In this document: positions 32,584-44,690 of the stretch, piece by piece | Layout of the letters: every line of letters begins with the position of its first letter | How positions within the stretch are numbered: the stretch's first letter is position 1 | NCBI GenBank assembly: GCA_963969345.1 | Contig: OZ017767.1 | Location: 4,182,739 to 4,246,738 of the forward strand | Origin: Turbatrix aceti | Lineage: Eukaryota; Nematoda; Chromadorea; Rhabditida; Panagrolaimidae | DNA: 64,000 nt | Reading direction: 5' to 3' | The notes under the pieces: generated by a model | Database searches by the model: none | What the model was told of the DNA's origin: nothing | Seen by the model: only the letters and a program-made list of their open reading frames with translations | Position numbers and translations under genes: made by a program

Positions 32584-34740
32584 TCAAATGTACTGATATT
32601 CACTTTTCTTGGATTTGAGTTTTTTGCATGTGATGGCGTGGCTGACGGCAAGCAAGACAATGATGCCGGCTCCTATCCAGAACATGATCATCCAGTTGAG
32701 GTTGCCGAAGTCCTGAGGATGTTGGTGCGTCGCTGGCACCGGAATGTCGTCCAGCAAATGCTGTATCTTGGCTGCCGTCGTGTCATTGCAGGTGTCGGCA
32801 ATACTGGGCAGTATGGTGTCAAAGAATTCGACCGCTTCGTAGTGGTATCCCGGAGTGTTTCCCGGCGACTTCAGCGTCGGATCTGGGAAATCGATCTTGA
32901 AGTAGTTGCCTTTGGCCGTGTCGAAGCGTTTCCATTCGGCTCCTGGCGTGCCGTTGTTGATGAAGTTGGCAAAGTACTGGGAGTAGAGGAACTGGATCTG
33001 GCGGTCCTTCGCCGTCAGGTTCCCTGCATGCAGACCGGTTACATACACCAGATCCTGCGCGTGATGGGGTTCCTCGTCAAAGTTGTAGGCGGGCTTGTTG
33101 GGCCCCTGGTGGAAAGCCGCGCCGATGCCTTGGTAGGTGAATTCGTAGAGGTAAACTTCCTTGCCGTACTCGGCCAGGGACGCTGCACCGCGTTCTGTTG
33201 GCACGAAGAAGACAAAATCATCGTCGATGTAGAGCGAGCGGGATGCTGAAATTCATTTTCGTTAACACAGTCTGTCTCGGTCCAAACTCTTACTCCTGTT
33301 GTACTCCTCGAAGCAAGCGTTCATGAGCTCTTCTTCCCGATCGCAGTACTGCTCGGTGATGAGCGCTTTTTTGCACCACACAGTCAGCGCTTGCTGGTCG
33401 ACGTACACGCCGTCAACGACAGTGTCCTTGCCGTTGAGGCGTTCCCGACTGACGGTTCCTGTGAGCAGTCGAAATGTTCTGTTGTTGAGCATGGATGTGG
33501 TTAGCATCTCGCGGTAAACCTGAAATCATTGCTGCTTTGTTTTTGTTTGCTTTGGACTCACGCCATCGTCGATCGCTTGGCCCTGCATGTAGAACTGCTG
33601 CTGCTCAGCTGCACTCTGAGCGTCCGAAAGTTCTTTCGCTGTCTTGTTGCGCAGACATGCAATGACGTCATTGACGACAGTGGCGTTGTCCCAGAGCTCG
33701 TCCGTCTCATCGAGTCTCGTGCATCCGACAATCTGGGCGATGACTCGAGACTCGGCTTCATTCTGGTCGGCGTACTGAACAATGTAACTCCCCGACATGG
33801 CAACAAATTGCCGGACAAAGCCATTCACACGAGGATCTGCCATAAGCTGAAAAAAATCATAATAAAAAAGCATCGCATCTTGGACAACGTACCACGCTGA
33901 CGATTTGACCTCCTGCACTATGGCCGAAAAGGGTGATTCGGTTGGGATTGCCTCCAAAAGCGTGCACTTCCCTCTTCGTCCATTCGATGGCGTAGACGAT
34001 ATCTGAAAGCCGTAATAGCTTTTTTTTTGTTTAACGCGCCGTTGTTTTTTACCTTCATATCCGATCCTCTCGTCCATGTTGAGGTCAAGTTTGTGGTTGA
34101 GGTTGAGCATGCCCAAAACCGACAATCTGAACTGCGGGATCAGAAAAACGATATTTCGTGAGTTATTTGCAAAGTTCTCGATCTACAATTATAGTTATCT
34201 GGTAAATCGTTTAGAAAAACGACCTACAAGAATTTCGACAGGAAACTGAGCAGCAGAACCATAGGCAAACTTTCCACCGTGAATGTAAACAACAACGGCA
34301 CATCCGCCGTTGTTGATGCAATAGTCGTTAGTGAAGACATTTGTCTGAAGGCAGTCTTCGTCCATTGCGTAGTTTTGAGGCACCGTTGACGTCACCGTGC
34401 TGTTCCAAGGGCACGCAACGGTGTAAGACGTCGCGTTAAAGACTCCCTTCCAGGGCCGACGGAGTACGGCTTTGTGGAAACGCAGAGGGCCGGTGGGATT
34501 CTCGGCGGTCGGAATGCCGCGGAACACGACACCCGTCACGCCTCTCGACGTGATTTCTTTGCCATGCACGAGACCTGAGCTAAACAACAAACGACTTGTT
34601 TTGGAAAAATGCAAGTCTTGTTGCAGGACTAACCTGATTCTGACAGTGTTTGGCAGCACAGGATCGTTGATGGCAAGACTGTATTTAGTGTTTAGCACGA
34701 AAAGTGTAAAGAGGTAAAAAAACCGGCTTATCCGCGCCAT
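32584..34740 (-). CDS. Membrane-anchored carboxylesterase-like protein
   Basis: Seven exons (34740-34634, 34579-34228, 34182-34053, 34002-33893, 33846-33562, 33519-33294, 33245-32584) give 623 aa. Residues 1-23 form a signal peptide. The alpha/beta-hydrolase landmarks are GKEITSRGVTGVVFRGIPTA, AMDEDCLQTNVF, VVVYIHGGKFAYGS, IPQFRLSVLGM and the nucleophile elbow GHSAGG (Ser225). The histidine position is PHHAQDLVYVTG (His464 or 465). The C-terminus carries a membrane helix (NWMIMFWIGAGIIVLLAVSH) and a short Lys-rich cytoplasmic tail. Most digestive esterases lack such an anchor; neuroligin-like proteins have one but usually lose the serine, which is kept here. A cell-surface esterase is the best reading; the substrate is unknown. 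Confidence 0.9.
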
Positions 34741-35162
34741 AACTAGGCTGAAATTGAGACTTTGAAGGCACTAAATGAAAAAACACGGACTCGCTTCGAT
34801 CGATCGTTGCTCCATCGATGATGCGGGTTGTTGGAGAACGCTGCGATAATAAACTGTTGCACTATTGCTTATCAGGCAACACCCGGTACGATAGCATGTT
34901 GTCGACACCACTGAGCAAGGGTCAGGACAAAAATATTGACGCAATGTACTTTAATTGGATTTCTCATTAAATATGACACTTTTTTGTTTCTGAAAACAGA
35001 AACGGTAAAAAGTGGTAAAAAGGGGTACGCAAATTGGTCATCTGGGACCTGAAACAAGGCAGGCACGATGCCATTCAGCACCTGACACTCTTGCTTTTGC
35101 TCGTATTTTTGTCAAACACGTGTTGGCTGATTAAGCGTCAGGTCGTTTTCTTGCTTCCAACG

Positions 35163-36248
35163 ATGCCGGTATGTCCTCACAACGCAACAATTTTGTCTGC
35201 CGCGGCTTTTGCCGAAATCTCAAACGGAGATCCTACTGTGCTGAACGTCGTCTCGTTGATTCCGTTTGTTTACCTGGTACCGACCCTTGTTCTTCAACCG
35301 TGGTCATCGCTACCATCATCAAAAAACGCAAAAAGTTTGGACAAGGATTCTACACGCTGGTCCTGCACACCATGATCATAGTCAGTTTTTTTTTTAAATT
35401 GGGAAAAAATAAAATGTCATTTATGTTAGGGAAATCTGTCGATCATCTTCCCGCCTTTTGCGTCCCGTTTTGGCGACGCTCCTTTGACGCTGCCGATGTA
35501 CGCGTGGTTCAACGACCACCCTCTCCCTGCGACCGTGATTCTGATGACCATATTCTATTGCATGTTTGCGTACACCTTCAGCGTCTTCCTCATCGCGCTA
35601 AACCGCTTTACACTCGTTCTGCGCCCTTTCCAGGCCCGAAATTTCTGGAGTCACCACGTTAACAGGGTAGCAGTAGCAATATACTTGGTACCTCTTCTGG
35701 GGATCTGGCCGATGGCATACACCGGCGGAGCCTGCGTACTCGGCGTGGAGGGCGTTTTCTGGCGCATGGACTACGATGTGAACAGAATGTCACCGTGGCT
35801 AACGGTACAGTCGCTTCTCGTGCTCTTCCTGGTGCCGAATTGCTTGGCAACGGCGGTGTGCAACGGCTACGTGCTCTTTAAGATGAAGACGACGATGGTG
35901 CTGCACCAGCAGAGTACCAAGGAGTACCGCCTTGCGATCTACACGCTCATCGTCGGCGCGTGCGAGATCTTCTTCGTGCTGCTCCAGATCGTGCTCATGG
36001 CGGTTGTGAATGGGCACCCCACCTTTATTGTCTACACCGCCCGCCTCATTCCATTTATCGCCGACGTCGGCATCGTGACGCAGTGCTGGTTTTTCATCAT
36101 CATGAGTTCGGATATCCGCCATCACTTGCCGGTTTTCGGTGGCTCGACAGCCCACGCCAGCAAGAGCAAAAGCCAAGTGCCCGCCCTTGCAACCGGGCAG
36201 TTTCTGAAGGTTTACGCAACGGCCGGACCTTCGTTTTCCTCCAAATGA
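35163..36248 (+). CDS. Nematode-type 7TM chemoreceptor (Srg/Srv-like), with apparent frameshift
   Basis: Start ATG 35163; intron 35381-35429; stop 36246-36248. Exon 1 needs a one-base change of frame near 35290-35300: the first frame gives the helix VSLIPFVYLVPTLVL, and the next frame continues TVVIATIIKKRKKFGQGFY. After the intron the protein runs without a break: GNLSIIFPPFASRFG, SVFLIALNRFTLVLRPFQAR (end of TM3), TM4 (VAIYLVPLLGIWPMA), TM5, TM6 (RLAIYTLIVGACEIFFVLLQ), TM7 and a Ser/Lys-rich tail. Members are chemosensory G-protein-coupled receptors. The break may be an assembly error, a recent null allele or an intron I failed to see; the copy is otherwise intact. Confidence 0.78.
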
Positions 36249-36523
36249 ACCATTTCCACGTGAGTTTCACGCAAGCCAGCGTTCGTCGTCAGAGGCTCCC
36301 CAGGGAATCACAAAAAACCCCTGTCGTTGATGTAAAGTAATCAAAACAGCATTTATTAATTAATTAACCGAAATAAACAAAATATTATCGACCGGAGGAA
36401 AAGCAACGATTTCGAGCAACAATGATGTGACGAGAACACCGATACCGACATCGGTCGAAGAAGCCTGTGGGTACTTCGTGATTGAAAGCTCATGCCAGGG
36501 AAAACTGGTAAAACCCAAAAGGA

Positions 36524-39500
36524 TTAAACGGCCAACTTTTCGAATTGCAAAACCACCTGAAAAAAATACTAGTCAAAATCAAAAACCAGCTCCCCCATTC
36601 AAAACTCACGTCAAAAGAAGCATCTCTGATCTTGAAATTCGTCGGATTCTCAAGTGACTGTCCAGCGGCCACCAACTTTAGCGCCGTGTTCGTAGCCTGC
36701 TCGATCGTCGTTTGGCTGGATTCCAGAACCGCTCGAAGGCTCTCGTCAATGTTGGCAAGACTGGCAGACGCGTGTTGGGTGTGGAAGAGGCCATGTGACT
36801 TGCGCAGTTGCATGACGCGGTTGATGAGCTCCCGGATGGTTCCTTCCTTCAGAAGTTCGTTATTGAGAGCAGAGTTAAGCTGAACGACGACTTCTGCATC
36901 TGACTCGACGACCCATTCACCGGGATCTTCGTTGGTCGTCGGATCGTAGGTGTAGACAACGGAGAGGTCCTCGGGGCCGATGGCGTGGCCAGCGACAGTC
37001 ATCGTCTTCGTGTCCATGAAGGTTTCGAGTTCATCCTGGGTCACCTTGTTCTTCAGGTAGTCGGCAACCGGCTTCTGCTCCTTCTGAAGTCTGGCGCCGA
37101 GACTCTTGAAGTCGATGTTCGCCTTCAGTGAAACGCCGTGCTTCTTGCGATCCGTCGTGTACTTGATGTCCTTCACGTTGCACTCCGACTGAAGGAAAGA
37201 TTCCAAGACACGAACGTTGTCCAGCCATTCCTGGCTGTGGTGGACAATGACGATCTCTGACACCGGATACCTGACTGATATGCCGGATCGCTCGCGGAGA
37301 AGACGCACAAGCTCGATGACGGAACGCATCGCCGCAACTTCTTTCTCGACCTTGACATCGATGTACTTGGGGACGACGGGCGGCAGCTGGTGGTAGTGCA
37401 CCGACTCATCCTGATCCTCGCTCTAAATTAAATAAATAAGTTTTGATCTGTCAAAAAATTGAAAATCAACTCACAACATTGTTCAGCTTGGCCCACAGAT
37501 ATTCGCAGTAGAAAGGCGTGAACGGAGCCATGAGTCGGCAGATATTTGACAGCACAAAGTTCAGGCAGCTCAGCGCAGCCAGTCTGTCCTCGTCGACGGG
37601 CGACTTCATGCGATTTCTGTTGAGCCGGATGTAGCAGTTGGTAAGCGCCTCGAAAAATTTCATGAGAGGTGAGACGACGGCAAAGAGGTGGTAATCAGCC
37701 ATCTTTTCGCGAACAAACTTGATGAGCGACGTCGTGAACGAGTAGATCCACTTGTCCATGATGTTGTGCACGTCGCCATCGTGAGGAACGAATTTCTTGC
37801 CGGACGTCTAAAAAACACATTGTCTAAAAATCGACGCCACATAAATCATCAAACAACTCACGTGTTCATAGAAGTGTACGCACTGCGAGTAGAACCGGTA
37901 GGCGTTGTGCCAAGGCAGGAGCACATCCTTGACGATGTCCCTGACGCCCTGTTCTCGGAAGCGAAGGTTTTCACCTCTGACAGCAGGCGAATTGATGAGG
38001 TAGAGCCTGAGAGCATCGGCGCCGTACTCGTGCACGATTTTCATGGGATCCGGGAAGTTGCGCTTCGACTTGGACATCTTGGTGCCGTCAGAAGCCAGGA
38101 CGAGACCGTTGCAGATGAGATTCTTGAACGGTGGCTTGTCGAAGAGAGCAGTTGACAGCACGAGCAGCGTGTAGAACCAACCACGCGTCTGATCGATGCC
38201 TTCGGCGATGAAGTCGGCCGGGAAGTTTTGCTCAAAGATATCCTTGTTCTCGAATGGGTAATGCTGCGATGCGTACGGCATGGAACCGGACTCGAACCAG
38301 CAATCGAAGATTTCAGGCACGCGTCTCAGAGTCTTTCCAGTCTTCTTCGACTTGATCGTAATGTCGTCAATCCTGTAATGCCAAAAACAAGTTTTCTAAC
38401 CTTTCTTTTTCGGAAAAACTCACCAATGCCTGTGGATGTCGTTGATTTCACCCGTGTACCCAGCCATTTCCTTTAGTTCAGCAACAGACTCGGGACACGC
38501 CCATTCTTCGTAGTCGTCGCTGACCCAGAGGTTGATCGGGGTGCCCCAGAAGCGATTTCTCGAAACAGCCCAATCACGGGCATCCCGCAGCCAGTTGCCG
38601 AAACGCTTCTCACGCACGTGCTCCGGCACCCACCGCGTCTGCGCGTTGTTCTTCAGCAGCTGGGGCACCAGTGTCTCCACTTTGATGAACCACGAAGGCA
38701 CAGCCTTGTAGAGCAGAGGAGTCTCCGAACGCCAGCAGAACGGGTAGCTGTGAGTAATCTGCTCAGCCTTCACCAGGATTCCTCGCTTCTTCAGGTCAGC
38801 GATGATATTCTTGTCGGCGTCCTTGACGTACTGTCCAGCGAAATCCGTGACCTCCGCGGTAAAGAGACCTTTCTCGTCGACAGGGCACACCATTTTCTGT
38901 TCCTTCGTGATGACGCCGTGCTCGATGCATGTCGCGTAATCGATCTAAAATAACAGCACGTGTTCAAAGTCAAAACTGGTAAATCTTTATGAAAAGTTTG
39001 TAGTCGACTGTCGAACCCGAATTTTTTACAGATCAAATTCGGGCAGATACCAGCGACGCTGTTTTAGCTTGGAATACATTATCGGAATACCACAAAGATT
39101 AAACCGATCCAAGATCAAGCACAATACAATTTTTTGGTCAAAAGATAAAAACGAACCTCGCCAAAATAGGGTGCCTGGTGAACCACGCCGGTACCAGCAT
39201 CGTCAGTGACAAATGTTGCGGTCAAAACACGGAACAACTGGCCCTGGTCGAGGTGTTTGAAGTACTCAAACGGCGGCGTGTACTTGAGGCCTTTCAGCTT
39301 GCTGCCCGGGAACTTCTCTACGATATCCTTGACGTTGGGCTTTTTCCAGAGACGCTTCAACGCAGACTCGAGAAGCACGAGTTCGTGTCCGTGCTGCGGG
39401 TCCTTGATGACGACATATTGCATATCGGGATGAACGGAGAGAGCCAAATTGCTGGGCAGAGTCCAGGGAGTGGTCGTCCAAGCCACAAGTCGACGATTGG

Positions 39501-40203
39501 GGTTATCGGCGAGAGGAAAAGCGACAAAGACAGCCGGATCCGCGACGTCTTTGTAGTTCTGTCCCGCTTCAAAGTTGGACAACGGAGTCGAGCAGCCCGT
39601 AGAATAGGGCATCACCTTGACGCCGCGATAGACGAGATCCTTCTTGACAAGCTGGGCAAACACCCACCAAACGGATTCCATGAACGTGACGTAGAGGGTC
39701 TTGTAATCGTTGTCAAAGTCGATCCAGCGACCCACGCGCTCCACGGTTGTCCGCCACTCACCAGCGTACCGCATGACGATTTCCCGACACTTGTCGTTGT
39801 AGGACTTGACTCCCATCTTGTAGACATCCGAGGGGCCCTTGATGCCGAGCAGCTTGTCGATCTCGAATTCGACAGGTAGGCCATGGGTGTCCCAGCCGAA
39901 GCGGCGCTGCACAAAGTGCCCGTCCATGGCAGCAAATCTCGTGACGACATCCTTGATCGTACCGGCCAGCAGATGCCCGTAGTGGGGAAGACCGGTGGCG
40001 AAGGGCGGGCCGTCGTAGAAAGTGTAGTGTTCCAGGTTTTCATTTCGCCTAAAATCACGCTTTTATAAAATCCAAAAAATCAACGGCATAACTCACTTGA
40101 CTGAATTCAAAAACGTAGAATTCTTGCGCCATTTGGCAAGCACAGCTTCCTCAGTTTCAGGGAAGGAAAAGTGGCCTGACTCATCCTTGGTCTCGTCAGC
40201 CAT
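36524..40203 (-). CDS. iars-1: Cytosolic isoleucyl-tRNA synthetase
   Basis: Seven exons (40203-40097, 40048-39157, 38944-38424, 38372-37862, 37807-37475, 37422-36610, 36556-36524) give 1069 aa. It charges tRNA-Ile with isoleucine in the cytosol. Class I signatures: HYGH (58-61, the HIGH motif, in [12 protein letters not shown]) and KMSKS (about 605, in [14 protein letters not shown]). Between them lie the editing domain with [15 protein letters not shown] and [10 protein letters not shown], and SRNRFWGTP. The anticodon-binding domain follows ([11 protein letters not shown] .. SLCRL-type helices). The length is near yeast (about 1070) and shorter than human IARS1 (1262), so the vertebrate C-terminal repeats are absent. 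A TTTTTCACAG acceptor lies about 20 nt upstream of the ATG. It diverges from the HDHD2 gene with 299 bp between starts. Confidence 0.97.
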
Positions 40204-40502
40204 GGTCGCAACGTATCAACTGCTGTGAAAAATAGCTCAGCAAAACTGCAGTCGATTGCACAATATCAGACGCAGAAATGACGATTATCAATCTGTTATC
40301 ACAAAAAAACGCTCCGGAAACAATGTAAAAAGCCAGTTGAGTCACAAAATCTAACGTTGTGCAAAAAATTTCGTGTCAAGAAGCGCTTCACGCACGCGGT
40401 CGATAGTCATTTTTCAAAAATGTAGGTTTTGAGGGATCCGAGAACGAAAATCGATTGCCGACATGAAACCCATGGATTCCGGTGAATTCTCTGGATTTGA
40501 GC

Positions 40503-41642
40503 ATGCCTCCCCCTCTGTTCGGTGTGCTTATCGACATCTCCGGCACCATTCTGGTCGAGGATGCCGCGATTCCTGGTGCCGTTGAAGCCATCCGTGCTCT
40601 CATTGCGAATTCCAAATTTGGAGTCAAGTTTGTCACGAACACGACCAAGGAATCGTCGACTACGCTGCTCTCTCGTCTGCATGCTCTGGGCTTTGACTCC
40701 GTGAAGCAAGAAGACGTGTTCACGAGTCTGACGGCGGCGAGACGGCTCACCGAGGAACGCAAACTTCGGCCGCTGCTTCTCCTCGAAGACGACGCTCTGA
40801 CCGACTTTGCCGGCGTCGACACAACCCAGCCCAATGCCGTCGTCGTTGGCCTTGCGCCGTTCCAGTTTTATTGGGAGCGGTTGAATGAAGCATTTCGGCT
40901 TCTGATCGGGAACAAAGACAGTGAGCTGATCGCCGTCCACAAAGGACGGTATTTCCAGCAGAAAACCGGGTTGTCTCTAGGGCCTGGGCCATTTGTCGCT
41001 TCTCTTGAATACGCCACTGGCAAGACGGTGAGTTTTTTTGGATCCTTTCTGGTGTAATTGATTTTTAATTTCGCCCTAAGGGCTCTAATATTTTTGGTTT
41101 TTTTTTCATTGCTGTAAGAAACACTTTCCGTTATGTAGTTGTTCAAAAAATTATTATAAATTTTCACAAAAAATAAGGTACTTGTTGGTTTTTTTGGTTA
41201 ACAAAAATCAAAATTGAATTCCACAAAAATTTATCCATTTACGCTTTCTTTTGTGAAAGCGTCTCTTTTCAATGAAATTTATTTTTCATTTGTGTGTCCA
41301 GCTTGCGTCATGCCGCGCAACAGTAAAATCATTGATTTTCCGTCGTTTCAGTCGACGGTGGTGGGGAAGCCGAACGACACCTTCTTCAAGCAGGGTCTGG
41401 CCTCCTTGCCCGGCGACGTTCCCCTCAGCCGGAGTATCATGATCGGCGACGACGTGCGAGACGACGTGGTCGGCGCCCTACGCACGGGTCTCCGAGGTGC
41501 TCTGGTACAGACCGGCAAGTACCGACCCGGCGACGAAGAAGCCATCCCCGCTGAACTTCGGCCTCGTGCCGTGATCACCCCTAGCGTCGTCGAAGTTCTT
41601 AGGGACATTACCGCCAATCCCGAGGCTTTTTTCTCGGTTTGA
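40503..41642 (+). CDS. hdhd2: HDHD2-like HAD phosphatase
   Basis: Exons 40503-41027 and 41352-41642 give 271 aa, near human HDHD2 (259). HAD motif I is LIDISGTI (nucleophile Asp11; the second Asp of the usual DxD is replaced, as in HDHD2). Further family matches are KFVTNTTKESS (motif II), EDVFTSLTAARRLTEERKLR, NAVVVGLAPFQF, LGPGPFVASLEYATGKT, and motifs III/IV VVGKPNDTFF and MIGDDVRDDVVGA. The substrate is uncertain. The 324-bp intron is unusually long for this window. AATAAA at 41664-41669 lies 109 bp before the acceptor of the next gene, suggesting an operon. Confidence 0.95.
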
Positions 41643-41663
41643 AACACTGGTAGATGGATTGTA

Positions 41664-41778
41664 AATAAATTATACGGTTGATAAAAAGTTTTTTGGTGTT
41701 CGAAACGTTAATTGCGTTTGATGATTACTTTTATCTCATTTTCCCGAAAAAATATTTTTTGCAAGAGCCGATTTTAGG
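41664..41778 (+). promoter_or_regulatory. Intercistronic region, poly(A) signal to trans-splice acceptor
   Basis: AATAAA at 41664-41669 ends the HDHD2 gene. A GATTTTAG acceptor ends at 41778, directly before the next ATG. The gap of about 110 bp is the typical SL2-type operon spacing of nematodes. Confidence 0.55.
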
Positions 41779-42552
41779 ATGGAGACAGACGGATTCAAGC
41801 TCTATTTCCCCAGGAAGAAGAGGAAATACAACATTCGAAAAAACTGGCCCCACGTGCCGGCAAAGCGCAACGAATCCACCATCTTCGACATCCACGAGGC
41901 CCTCATCTGGGCCGCGAAGAACGACTACGTCGCTGTCACGACGTGAGTTAACCAAAAGACTTCCAGCGAGTGACCAACTTTTTTTTCTTTCAGAAAGCTG
42001 ATTCTGCGCATGGCGAATACGCTGAGCCACGGACGCAAGATCGCACACTTTGAGATCTACGGCAACGGCGCGTTCGACGCTCCGGGAAACGGCGCGGTGC
42101 AGATGTCGTCGATTCTCTACTGCAAAGAGGTCCTGTCCATACCGTCAGTTGTGTTCCAAGAGCCGGTCATGAGCTACGTCGAGCACACGTACCTCAAATC
42201 CGCCGACATCAAGGCCCGCACCGAGACGGAGATCATCGAGCACTTTGATTTCGAAGCGCCCGGCGATGACGTCATTCTCGTCTACATGATCCACTGCGAC
42301 TGGTGCGTGCTATGCGACTTTCTCACTCTTCACTGGAAGCCAAACCACCTTTCGCGGATCATTCTGGTGGGCAATTCTCTCAAGGACCTCCATACGCATC
42401 CGTACTACCGCGACATTCCGTATCTCGTCAAACTCTTCTCGCAGATGGTCGATGAGTACGTCCTCCCCCAGGTGAAAGACGTCAACGCCTTCAGCAACAC
42501 CTCTGTCATGACGCTAAACTTCGAGAAGGCCCTCAAGGTCTGGGATCGTTGA
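41779..42552 (+). CDS. SRR1-domain protein (SRRD-like)
   Basis: Exons 41779-41942 and 41994-42552 give 240 aa. The N-terminus is basic (KLYFPRKKRKYNIRKNW). The SRR1 domain spans about 70-195: IAHFEIYGNGAFDAPGNGAV corresponds to the family start (cyGlGsf..), VILVYMIHCDWCVLCDFLTL to the conserved MPHC segment, and LSRIILVGNSLKDL to the IGNS motif. SRR1 proteins have been tied to circadian regulation in plants and haem metabolism in animals; the molecular activity is unclear. It is the likely second gene of an operon with the HDHD2 gene and faces the UCH gene tail to tail. Confidence 0.85.
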
Positions 42553-42780
42553 CGGGGCGTCGGGAGGAGGGATTTCGTACATATCATGCTCCTTGTTAAC
42601 AGCAACGGTGGTTGCATGCGCTTTTATAAACTGCAGAATGAGATTCAATGGTCAGGACACGGATTTGCAAAGAAAAAAGACTCAAGCATTGGAACAAGTG
42701 ATCACAGAAGGAGACGCTGTCATCGGGCGTGGACGAGAAATGCAGCATTCGATGATGATGATCGTCTGCCGGACGCAGAG

Positions 42781-43607
42781 CTAAGCGTAGTCGCCAAACA
42801 AAGCAAGGGCGCTGAAAGACACACTGCCGAGGCTGGTGAAGAGGTTCTGGACGACTTTGCCGGCGTCGGAGAGGAGCGTCGCCTGCGTGGTGGGTCCAAG
42901 AGGTCGGGCAAAGTCGAACTGGCCGTCGAGCTCGTAGAGCGTGTCATCGATGTTGACGTAGGCGACAAAGTGGTGGTCAATGTCCTCTTGCTCAGCGTCA
43001 GTTTCGCCCATTCGCGCGCACGCGTCGTGGGCCTCGGCCATGGCCGCATCCTTTTCGAGGCAATCAGACCGCTCAGCGGCGGACTTGCCCTTGGCGTCTT
43101 TGTACCACTTGAAGAACGGTCCGCCTCCTAAAAAATAAGGGCTACAAAAACAGAAACAAAATAAATCTGAACGAACCCATGTCAATTTGATCGGTAATGT
43201 TGGCCAGAGCGTGGAGCAAAGCAAACGTGCCACAAGCGTTGCCGATGTTCTGCTTCATGAAAAATACTTTTTCGGGATTCTTATAGCCTTCAGTCTCGAG
43301 CTTCTTGTACGACCCACTGACGAGCTCATGGGCCTGCAATTAATTAGTTTTTCAAGCCCAAAAAGGACAACTCACTTTTTTGTACTCCGGAAAGCAGAGA
43401 ATTAAAGCCAGATGAGGCTGAGGGATGAACGCAAGGCTTGCCTCGTCCAGGCCAAAGACGTCCGTCGTGGTCACGCATTTCACTCCGAAGGATTCAATAA
43501 GCTGCAAAAAAATCATTATATGCTGCACAATGAACCGAAATCAAATTTACCTTATTCATCGTTTCAGGGCTGGATTCCAGCGGAAGCCAAGTAGTCTTTT
43601 CCGACAT
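42781..43607 (-). CDS. Ubiquitin C-terminal hydrolase, UCH-L1/L3 type
   Basis: Exons 43607-43551, 43501-43376, 43333-43177 and 43127-42781 give 228 aa, matching UCH-L3 (230). It hydrolyses small adducts from the ubiquitin C-terminus. The start WLPLESSPETMNK equals the family WLPLEANPEV. Catalytic residues are all present: Gln89 and Cys95 in FMKQNIGNACGT, His165 in DHHFVAYVN, Asp180 in YELDGQF. The crossover loop region is of usual length. A TTTTCTGCAG acceptor lies about 25 nt before the ATG. Confidence 0.96.
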
Positions 43608-44683
43608 TTTCAAAACGAAAGCTTTTCTTTCTGCAGAAAATGACCAAATAAATTCACTGAAAAAGATGACAAAAAACAACGAGTGGCTCTGTTTCTGGCA
43701 AAAAAAACCCATAAAAAACGTCAAAAAATGCTTCCAGTCAAGAGCATCAAAAAATATCAAAAGCTGCTGAAGCCAGGAAATGCTTGTTGCGCGCTAATGT
43801 GAACGAAACGCAACCACGCGCCGCCACTGTTTCCGTGTCTGTCCATGTTTGCGGACCTGGATCACCTTTTGAGGCAGTGACAGACGTGTTCTCCGCTATC
43901 GATTTCCACGTTATCTGCATCGTAAAGGCGGTCAGCTGCCGATTCACTGATTTTAATTGGATTGCAATTCTCGAGGTTGTATTCATCACAGTGAGGCGCC
44001 GTTCACATTCAATCACTCCAAGCATGCGGCTTCACCGTGACTCCGCCGAAACGGTATGTTTTGCAACATTTACGTAGGGCGTAGGAGTGAATTATGGACA
44101 CCGTGCAGAGAGATAATTTATGTACGTACCTGGCCGAAGGGAGTGTTTGATGCGTTATCCAACGCGGTGAGTGGAGAAAGTGCACCGATTGATCGCCGTC
44201 AAATGATGCATCATGCATGATTGTGCAAAACAGGGATAACGGGGTTTGTAAACGCAAACAATCTAGTAACAGGCCACTGTTTTCTGATTCTTCTCTCGTC
44301 GCCGATATGTCGGTTCCGTGGGACGTTCAATAATTTTTTTTCAATCATTTTTGATTGCCCCAGCCACACGCATCATTCAGGCTCATTGTTTTCTTATAAA
44401 CTGGTTGATTTTTGTTTTCAATGCTTGCTAAAAACACAGTCACTTTTTTTACGTTGAAGATCAAAAGTTACATAACATTTTTTTTGTGTTTGTCAAAACT
44501 CCCAGGTTAAGACCACCCTTAGAGTGGCACTGATTCACTCCAAATTTGTTATGCACCACTTAGTGAGTCAGCATTTGTTCTTCAAAGCTCCGAACCTGGT
44601 CGAGCGGTTGCAGAGGAACGCGCTCCGTTGCTAGGCTCCGAACTGCTCTGAAATAGCGTATTTTGGCATAGTGGTCACTTTTA
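43608..44683. other. Intergenic spacer
   Basis: No exon supported. Probable divergent promoter region between the UCH and ENPP genes. A CACTTTTAG acceptor ends at 44684, 6 nt before the ENPP start codon. Confidence 0.4.
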
Positions 44684-44690
44684 GGAACCG

